From positions 1,560,039-1,624,038 of the forward strand of contig NW_019091407.1 of assembly GCF_001949145.1 (NCBI RefSeq): 64,000 bases of DNA, given 5' to 3'. Numbering within the stretch: position 1 is the stretch's first letter; each line of letters opens with the position of its first letter. Below are positions 61,701 to 64,000 of this stretch, piece after piece. A model generated the notes under the pieces. The model was not told where the DNA came from. It saw only the letters and a program-made list of their open reading frames with translations, and did not search any database. This DNA comes from Acanthaster planci (lineage: Eukaryota > Echinodermata > Asteroidea > Valvatida > Acanthasteridae). Position numbers and translations under genes: made by a program.

Positions 61701-63958
61701 TTTGGGGGTCGCCTTATTGAACAAACTTAACCAATGCGTGTACAGATGAGTGTATGTTTTCTGTATCATAACTGTATCACGTACATGTACGTACTGCACT
61801 GTCAAGTCATGATGTGATATGCAAGTGGCTTTGTTGTCCTTGTTTCATCCTTAGGGGCACATAATCAATTATCGAATTTGCAGCCCGTGAGGATAATAAT
61901 CGAGAATGAATTTGCTGGGATCGACCGTGGAGGTAGAAATAAACCAGGGTAAATCAAGGTCATTGAATTAGCGCAAGGAATCATAATGTACATGTACATT
62001 GGCAAAACATGTACATGTACATATGTACGTGTAAGTCAGCAAAATGATGACTTACAGCACAAGTCGGCATTTGCATAAGTCGTCATAATTTCTTGAGTCC
62101 CGAGAGTGCCGACTTAGCCGGAGTTCATTGTATGTAGACAAGGCTATCGATACCAGCCCATGTACATATCCAGTGTATGTTACACCTGAGCAGCACATGT
62201 ACATCTCTTTGCTTTATAAAATACATATATGTACTACATGTATGTATTTTATAAAGCAAAGAGATGTGAAAAGGTAATTTTCATTACTTTTACTTTTGGT
62301 GTTTCAAGAGGAGATTAACAGTGTTAGTCAGCTGTTATGTTTATTACGAAAGTGACGAGTTTATTTCATAAACTGCCAAATAAATGCCAGAAAATATGGA
62401 TTTTGAAGACGGTCCTCAAGCATTTTTTTTTTTTGATGTTGTAGGTTTTTTTCTTTTTTGGGGGGAGGGGCATTCTCAACTTTGAACATGTTGAATGCTT
62501 CATGGATAACATAGCTTGGTGTAAGTTTTTTGGTTAAAAGGGACCCAACTTAAGCTTTATTGAAATACATTCTAAAGTAACAAGCATTTATAAAGGAATA
62601 ATGACATAAACATAGAACTTTTCATACTTGTATTTTCTTCTGGTAATGTCATGGAATCATGCAGGAGTTTAATAATCACATTGAGCAATCTTATTTCCCC
62701 TCTTGACAGGATGCATATAACATAGCCATGTCCAGAGCACTCCAGGACAAGATGGTGGAGAGGCAGCTGGCACAGAAGAAGGAATTGGAGCAGCGCCAAG
62801 CCGAGGTACAGGCCTTACGGGAGAAAGCCCAGCAGGAGAGGGAGGAGCGACGTCGGACCATGGAGGCAGAGCGCCGCCAGGCCATGGAGGAGGAGCGTGA
62901 GGCCCAGCGGAAGGCGGCGGAAGAGGAGCGAGAGGCCAAGAGGCGGGCCCTGGAGGCGGAGAGGGAAGAGAGGCGGCGCATACTTGAGGAGAAGGCCAAG
63001 AGGAGGAAAGAGGCCGAGGAGAAGAGGGAGGCACGCAACCGGGCCTTGGAGGAGGAACGTAAGGAGGCCTATCGCAAGGCTAAGGAAGAGGAAAGAGAAA
63101 GAGCAAGGCAGAGGGCTGAACAGAGACAGCGGGATAAGTTGAGACATCTGGAGATGGAAAATAACACAGCAGCAGGTATAACAGGTAAGAATATCAGCAT
63201 TCTGACTCTACTAGAAACCAACCTTACAGCAATAGCACACAACAGTTATGAAAGTAAGTTGTCTTGGCAGGTCGAAGAAAGTATCCCAATGTCAAAGTTG
63301 TCTCATGTCTGACGAACCAGTGAATCGACTGTTCTGGAGATTTTCAGATTTTACCTCACGAACTAATGAATAGGTTTGACAGCAGTATTTAAAGTATTGC
63401 TTTTAGAGCCAAAAATACAGATCAGGAAATGATTTCAAATACCAATTCATATCTTTTATACACAGAGATGAAAAGAGGGTTGAATTGAATATCGAAAACG
63501 AGCATGTAATAACAGCTTAACTGAAACTGTATTTTTCTCAAAAACAGTGATATTTCATATTTGTCGGTTTGTCAGATATGCGACGAATTATATCATGGAG
63601 TTGGAGTCATCCAGTCACCCTGAGATCTTGAATTGACATAAGGGACTACTGTACCTCCCACTGACTCCAACCCTGCAGTTGGGTTGCTTCCAACTACCCA
63701 GTGTAACAAGGTCCCACAGATTTGTCCAATATTCCATTTGTCAAGATCCTGTATTTGATTGTAAATTTTAATGTTTTGTTGGCCTTGACCAGACCTACAA
63801 ATATCAGGTTCCAACCCAGCCAACCCCACAACAAGCCCAGCTGAAGTGGACCTAGCTGCAGATATGGAGACAGGGACTGAAGCCCCTCACAGCCCCACCA
63901 AGGTAGTGGGAAAGCCTCCAGTGGCCGGCATCACACCCAAGAAGAAGAAAGCCAAATC
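23768..63958 (+). CDS. TOGARAM1: TOGARAM1 (Crescerin-1) TOG-array microtubule-binding protein, 3' incomplete
   Basis: Thirteen exons are chained with matching phases (listed separately), about 4.3 kb of coding sequence and 1440 residues. TOG1 spans residues 45-262 and TOG2 308-548, both in exon 1. A polar, Ser-rich linker follows, containing the VRSSAAKKRAEK motif (SLRNSAAKKRAK in human) and IVIGK-VFNG (VVVGK-VFGS in human). Next is a highly charged helix of about 150 residues, then a basic PKKKKAKS segment. Human TOGARAM1 is about 1720 residues with TOG3 and TOG4 at the C-terminus; those exons lie beyond the right edge, and exon 13 ends at a good donor. Family role: TOG domains bind tubulin, promote polymerisation, and control cilium length and axonemal microtubule modification. 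The match is from remembered family sequence and domain order. Confidence 0.9.
25945..26275. repeat. Dense ACATGTAC microsatellite-like cluster
   Basis: Many near-palindromic TACATGTA/GTACATGTAC units, some in short tandem runs, partly inside the foldback that follows. The same motif recurs across the window (for example 27170-27200, 29265-29320, 36955-37040). Confidence 0.8.
26065..26806. mobile_element. Foldback element, about 740 bp, arms of about 330 bp
   Basis: The left arm (about 26065-26412) and right arm (about 26500-26806) are inverted, imperfect copies. Paired blocks include CACATTTTGGCTGTTT, TGTATTTGTGCAACA, TTTATTCACCT, CATTAAAATGGTG, GAAAATCAGCA, ACTCTCAATAGCTGTCAGC and CACAGCTCCTA...TTTTCCTTATTGTTT. 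The roughly 90 bp centre is itself partly palindromic around a GATTGG motif. Expanded ACATGTAC runs sit in the left arm only. No transposase. Confidence 0.82.
28007..29266. mobile_element. Pogo/Tigger-like DNA transposon (non-autonomous) with TA target duplication
   Basis: The element 28009-29264 begins CAGTTGACTCTCGTTAATAC and ends in the complement of CAGTCGACTCTCAGTAATAC. It is flanked by TA at 28007-28008 and 29265-29266. The CAGT-GACTC terminus and subterminal ACGAGGGC...GGGAC are typical of Tigger elements of the Tc1/mariner-pogo group. At 1256 bp with no intact transposase it cannot move alone. Confidence 0.78.
31120..31660 (-). repeat. Dispersed repeat family R1, copy B (inverted)
   Basis: The reverse complement aligns with 9000-9420: CACTGGTTCCCACC...CATGCAAAAGAACGC, AGAGACCAAGTT...ACTTGCA (complement), and CATGCGTGATGCAT/TTGCCGTTGTGATTAC blocks. 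It contains an insertion relative to copy A. Confidence 0.68.
32480..33010 (+). repeat. Dispersed repeat family R1, copy C
   Basis: Aligns with 8780-9250 in the same orientation: CTTCACAAAACACCTCTCAA, CCGTTATTTTCACAAGTTCC, GGGAAAATGCGCATGCAGCT and TGTTGTCTATATATGCATG. Confidence 0.65.
34684..35040 (+). repeat. Dispersed repeat family R2, copy 1 (about 355 bp)
   Basis: Nearly identical (roughly nine bases in ten) to 39706-40062, from TACGTATACAGGTACATTTA to CCCCAGCTGAAAGTAAATTG. Copy 2 differs mainly by extra ACATGT units and scattered substitutions. Non-coding; element class unknown. Confidence 0.85.
35381..35580 (-). mobile_element. tRNA-derived SINE, copy 1
   Basis: On the minus strand the head has a box A (TGGTCGAATGGTTAAGAC, 35525-35542) and a box B (GGGTTTGAGTCCCACCC, near 35483-35499). 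A unique body follows, and the tail is TTATATATAA at 35381-35390. The tRNA fold is not intact at the acceptor stem, so it is a SINE, not a working tRNA. It is followed 262 bp on by a second copy. Confidence 0.8.
35643..35840 (-). mobile_element. tRNA-derived SINE, copy 2
   Basis: Same orientation and body as copy 1, with a better-preserved box A (TGGTCGAGTGGTTAAGAC) and box B (GGGTTCGAATCCCACCC) and the same TTATATATAA tail (35643-35652). The two copies form a tandem array. Confidence 0.82.
37413..37557 (+). CDS. TOGARAM1: TOGARAM1 exon 2
   Basis: Phase 0 to 1, donor A|gtaagt. It encodes KKRDEEKPPPIKARNTWDSV and then RRPFSLQIAP, polar linker sequence after TOG2. The acceptor is a NAGNAG (TAGAAG), so one Lys could be included or skipped. 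Confidence 0.85.
37751..37888 (+). CDS. TOGARAM1: TOGARAM1 exon 3
   Basis: Acceptor TCTCCTAG and donor AGAG|gtaagc; phase 1 to 1. It encodes YGMAGSYRQIHLDKLKRQSL and a Ser/Gly-rich end. The intron before it is only 193 bp. Confidence 0.85.
37889..38943 (+). other. TOGARAM1 intron 3, no recognisable feature
   Basis: Roughly 1 kb with a few ACATGTAC motifs and short AT-rich runs. The small frames on both strands at 38088-38516 carry no domain. Confidence 0.6.
38944..39000 (+). CDS. TOGARAM1: TOGARAM1 exon 4 (57 nt microexon-like)
   Basis: Acceptor CTCCCAG and donor TTTG|gtaaat; phase 1 to 1, so it could be skipped without a frameshift. It encodes WSPWRIKEDSKPEDDNHF; the WSP motif recurs in exon 6. 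Confidence 0.8.
39214..39486. mobile_element. MITE family M2, copy 1 (273 bp)
   Basis: Terminal inverted repeats TGGGTAATTCCAGAAATTAG at the left and the complement of GGGTAATTCCAGGAATTAG at the right. The similarity continues about 50 bp inward (GTGTCCCTGT, ATCTGAC). No coding capacity. Same family as 60701-60928. Confidence 0.82.
39633..39705 (+). mobile_element. Lone pogo/Tigger-like terminus
   Basis: CAGTTGACTCTCATAACAAA...GCAGGGACC resembles the left end at 28009. No matching opposite end was found nearby. It abuts R2 copy 2. Confidence 0.55.
39706..40062 (+). repeat. Dispersed repeat family R2, copy 2
   Basis: Direct copy of 34684-35040, about 5 kb away in a different intron of the same gene. 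Shared blocks include AGAAGTTGTTAAGTCAGTAG, GTAACATCTAGAGTACACAA and CCAATAAACCCCTGTCCATA. Confidence 0.85.
42445..42708 (+). CDS. TOGARAM1: TOGARAM1 exon 5
   Basis: Acceptor TGTATAG and donor GCAG|gtaagt; 264 nt, phase 1 to 1. It encodes HDPFAGSPATILRKRPSIRQ and then SYRKSL-like LSNSWPESHFLPDEGSKGKK. Low-complexity linker with basic and Ser-rich patches. Confidence 0.85.
43527..45460 (+). pseudogene. hAT-like transposase relic (CGGBP1-like), frameshifted
   Basis: Plus-strand fragments in order. A start at 43527 is closed by a stop after 18 codons, and a C-x2-C-type finger region lies near 43620. Then comes a block with VISVIVDDTTDHRDKSMLN (about 43970-44040), a GCMAHILSLVGKIL-like stretch (44220-44260), a PARKRHYLEHMSKM...PCVTRWGTWYQAM block (44325-44455) and a helical region (44597-44998). 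This order and the D-D-T/RW motifs fit hAT-superfamily proteins related to CGGBP1. At least four stops or frameshifts break it. Terminal inverted repeats were not identified. Whether it is a transposon relic or a broken domesticated gene copy is open. Confidence 0.72.
45534..45658. repeat. Long hairpin, 41 bp arms with two mismatches
   Basis: 45534-45574 (AATTGTTGACTGCT...GATGTTTTGAACA) is inverted at 45618-45658. The 43 bp loop contains further short complementary CACCC/GGGTG blocks. It lies just after the transposase relic and after a small GCAACATT tandem repeat (45492-45512). Confidence 0.88.
46940..47181 (+). CDS. TOGARAM1: TOGARAM1 exon 6
   Basis: Acceptor TTCTCCCAG and donor GAC|gtaagt; phase 1 to 0. 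It encodes PPNLPDWSPEYEPKKSKG, IPLKPTLARSAGRRGQGR and an acidic end (DDIEDLDLYADDFELSDEDS). Confidence 0.86.
47278..47379 (+). CDS. TOGARAM1: TOGARAM1 exon 7 (probable, 102 nt)
   Basis: A strong pyrimidine tract and CCCTAG acceptor, donor AAG|gtgcaa; exactly 34 codons, phase 0 to 0. It encodes SISVFQSLREILKEIPPSRY and a hydrophobic end. The preceding intron is only 96 bp. The donor is weaker than the others, and I do not recognise the peptide from other species, so it may be alternative. Confidence 0.62.
47380..52473 (+). other. TOGARAM1 intron 7 (5.1 kb)
   Basis: Contains the solo LTR at 48870-49614. Otherwise AT-rich intronic sequence with short random frames; no other exon is supported. 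Confidence 0.6.
48866..49618 (-). mobile_element. Solo LTR, 745 bp, with 4-bp target-site duplication
   Basis: 48870-49614 has TGTTACG...CGTAACA termini and is flanked by TCAG on both sides (48866-48869, 49615-49618). On the minus strand a TATAAAAG box lies near 49527, so the LTR is probably oriented against TOGARAM1. It is GC-richer than its surroundings (49190-49480). No retroelement genes adjoin it. Its minus-strand start (TGTTACGAT) matches that of the smaller LTR at 10811. Confidence 0.72.
52474..52688 (+). CDS. TOGARAM1: TOGARAM1 exon 8 (SAAKKRA motif)
   Basis: Acceptor CATCCCAG and donor GG|gtgagt; phase 0 to 2. It encodes LSSLQNVRSSAAKKRAEK, matching the SLRSLRNSAAKKRAK landmark of vertebrate TOGARAM1, then a Ser/Asp-rich tail. 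Confidence 0.9.
52689..54316 (+). other. TOGARAM1 intron 8, no recognisable feature
   Basis: 1.6 kb of AT-rich intronic sequence with isolated ACATGTAC motifs. No repeat pair or exon seen. Confidence 0.6.
54317..54600 (+). CDS. TOGARAM1: TOGARAM1 exon 9
   Basis: Acceptor CCACACAG and donor AAAG|gtcagt; 284 nt, phase 2 to 1. Basic and Ser-rich linker: STKPRMARSSSGKGSRRNSL, then FEYSPSSGVTFRHKP. A likely phosphorylation-rich, disordered segment. Confidence 0.86.
54601..55480 (+). other. TOGARAM1 intron 9, no recognisable feature
   Basis: 880 bp, including a single TTAACCCTAACCCT stretch near 55257 that is too short to be an interstitial telomere tract. Confidence 0.6.
55481..55591 (+). CDS. 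TOGARAM1: TOGARAM1 exon 10
   Basis: Acceptor TACCATAG and donor AAAA|gtaagc; phase 1 to 1. It ends AREDLAIVIGK, which joins exon 11 to give the IVIGK-VFNG motif corresponding to VVVGK-VFGS in human. Confidence 0.88.
56104..56117 (+). promoter_or_regulatory. X-box-like RFX site
   Basis: GTTGCTATGGTAAC differs from the palindromic RFX consensus GTTGCCATGGYAAC at one position. RFX factors control ciliary genes in animals, which suits this host gene, but the site is deep in an intron and no activity is shown. Confidence 0.4.
57819..58302 (-). mobile_element. LINE reverse-transcriptase C-terminal fragment, 5'-truncated
   Basis: Two minus-strand frames in order. The first holds LPILAYGQPVWHLYT followed by INKIKNVQYRATRMIL-like residues, the usual end of a non-LTR reverse transcriptase domain. 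The second holds NSRHAGNVRFNHLRARTQRL and VDTFPRYWDELSDSLRSG, the usual C-terminus of CR1/Jockey-like ORF2. A frameshift separates them. The 3' end may continue to about 57330. Confidence 0.75.
58799..58900. repeat. ACATGTAC microsatellite
   Basis: A tandem run of TACATG units (at least four in a row) followed by variants with CACGTA and GTACGTAC. Self-complementary, so it can form hairpins. Confidence 0.85.
59269..59423 (+). CDS. TOGARAM1: TOGARAM1 exon 11
   Basis: Acceptor GTTGCAG and donor GAG|gtttgt; phase 1 to 0. It starts with VFNGKNTGSDASPTSNLRKK and ends acidic (SPESDGQVENGEE). Confidence 0.87.
60701..60928. mobile_element. MITE family M2, copy 2 (228 bp)
   Basis: Ends TGGGTAATCCCAGAAATTAG and the complement of TGGGTAATTCCAGAAATTA. 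The interior matches copy 1 at 39214-39486 in inverted orientation (ATCATATGTCAGATGTGACA). Confidence 0.82.
61301..62132. mobile_element. Pogo/Tigger-like non-autonomous element, 828 bp, TA duplication
   Basis: 61303-62130 begins CAGTAAACTCCGACTAAGTC and ends in the complement of CAATGAACTCCGGCTAAGTC, flanked by TA on both sides. Many subterminal AAGTCGGCAT/AAGTCAGCAT motifs. No transposase frame. Confidence 0.78.
62201..62267. repeat. Perfect hairpin with 27 bp arms
   Basis: ACATCTCTTTGCTTTATAAA... (62201-62227) is perfectly inverted at 62241-62267 around a 13 bp spacer that is itself ATGTA-rich. Too AT-rich to call a microRNA precursor with any confidence. Confidence 0.9.
62710..63175 (+). 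CDS. TOGARAM1: TOGARAM1 exon 12: long charged helix
   Basis: Acceptor CTTGACAG; phase 0 to 1. About 155 residues, starting DAYNIAMSRALQDKMVERQL and then almost entirely E, R, K, A and Q with few hydrophobic positions (REAQRKAAEEEREAKRRALE). It should form a coiled coil or stable single alpha helix. It occupies the place of a short MRQKRKEEKE-type helix in human TOGARAM1. Two donors in the same phase (GCAG|gtataa at 63175 and ACAG|gtaaga at 63184) would differ by three residues; the second is the better consensus. GC content and Glu/Arg codons make the antisense frames open over this exon. Confidence 0.88.
63176..63807 (+). other. TOGARAM1 intron 12, no recognisable feature
   Basis: About 620 bp. 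The open frame from exon 12 runs to 63312 past the donor, and the minus-strand frame at 63593-63829 has no domain. Confidence 0.6.
63808..63958 (+). CDS. TOGARAM1: TOGARAM1 exon 13 (last in window)
   Basis: Acceptor AAATATCAG; leaves phase 2 at AAATC|gtaaga. It encodes SNPANPTTSPAEVDLAADME and ends ITPKKKKAK. If the donor were ignored a TAA follows directly, but the good donor and the missing C-terminal TOG3/TOG4 domains favour continued splicing. An alternative acceptor at 63793 (GACCAG) is also in frame and adds five residues. Confidence 0.78.
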
Positions 63959-64000
63959 GTAAGACCTCTTCATTGTCATGGTCCTTTGGCATTTTGTACA

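Larger units (their letters stand above)
59424..62709 (+). other. TOGARAM1 intron 11
   Basis: Contains MITE M2 copy 2 (60701-60928), a pogo/Tigger-like element (61303-62130) and a perfect hairpin (62201-62267). The TTTTCAGCTG-rich stretch at 60340-60480 is a short degenerate repeat. Confidence 0.65.

Noticed and set aside
62669-63147. Long antisense open frames (about 110-120 codons) opposite TOGARAM1 exon 12
   Set aside because: They arise from the Glu/Arg/Lys codon bias of the sense exon. The peptides are Pro/Ser/Leu repeats without a domain.
1-64000. CRISPR array, operon or prokaryotic defence system
   Set aside because: The repeats are transposon or microsatellite type, genes are spliced, and no bacterial protein was recognised.

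Overview
The window is eukaryotic nuclear DNA from an animal, most likely a marine invertebrate deuterostome (amphioxus, echinoderm or hemichordate; the sequence does not settle which). The evidence is spliced genes with GT-AG introns of 0.1 to 11.6 kb, no operons, very frequent TACATGTA/ACATGTAC/CCGGTA microsatellite-like motifs, and a varied set of decayed transposons. There is no bacterial, plasmid or viral gene organisation and no CRISPR array.

Two protein genes were rebuilt from chained exons whose reading phases agree at every junction. On the minus strand, 116-14067 holds the first half of a WDR27-like WD40 protein: ten coding exons, 399 codons, with the 3' part lying beyond the left window edge. 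On the plus strand, 23768-63958 holds most of TOGARAM1 (Crescerin-1, formerly FAM179B): thirteen coding exons and about 1440 codons, with the C-terminal TOG domains beyond the right edge. The two genes diverge from a 9.7 kb intergenic region (14068-23767).

Region by region: 0-14 kb is WDR27. Its introns carry a foldback MITE, a minisatellite, a decayed copy of an exon edge and, in the 4.2 kb intron, a broken DIRS-type retrotransposon interrupted by a 194 bp solo LTR. The 14-23.7 kb intergenic DNA has two copies of one small palindromic MITE family and a large inverted repeat, and ends in the presumed TOGARAM1 promoter/5' leader with a perfect 12 bp E-box palindrome and stacked uORFs. The 23.8-25.8 kb stretch is one large exon encoding TOG1 and TOG2. 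The 25.8-37.4 kb intron is rich in repeats: a 740 bp foldback, a pogo/Tigger-like element, two tandem tRNA-derived SINEs and dispersed repeats. From 37.4 to 64 kb, short exons encode the disordered linker and a long charged helix. Between them lie a hAT-like transposase relic, a 745 bp solo LTR, a LINE 3' fragment, a second pogo/Tigger-like element, two copies of a GGGTAATTCC-ended MITE and several long hairpins.

TOGARAM1 proteins bind tubulin through TOG domains and shape axonemal microtubules in cilia. WDR27 is a poorly characterised two-propeller scaffold. I see no novel multi-gene system. The most notable observations are the nested transposon insertion, the uORF whose stop codon abuts the TOGARAM1 start, the expanded charged helix, and several uncatalogued foldback families.
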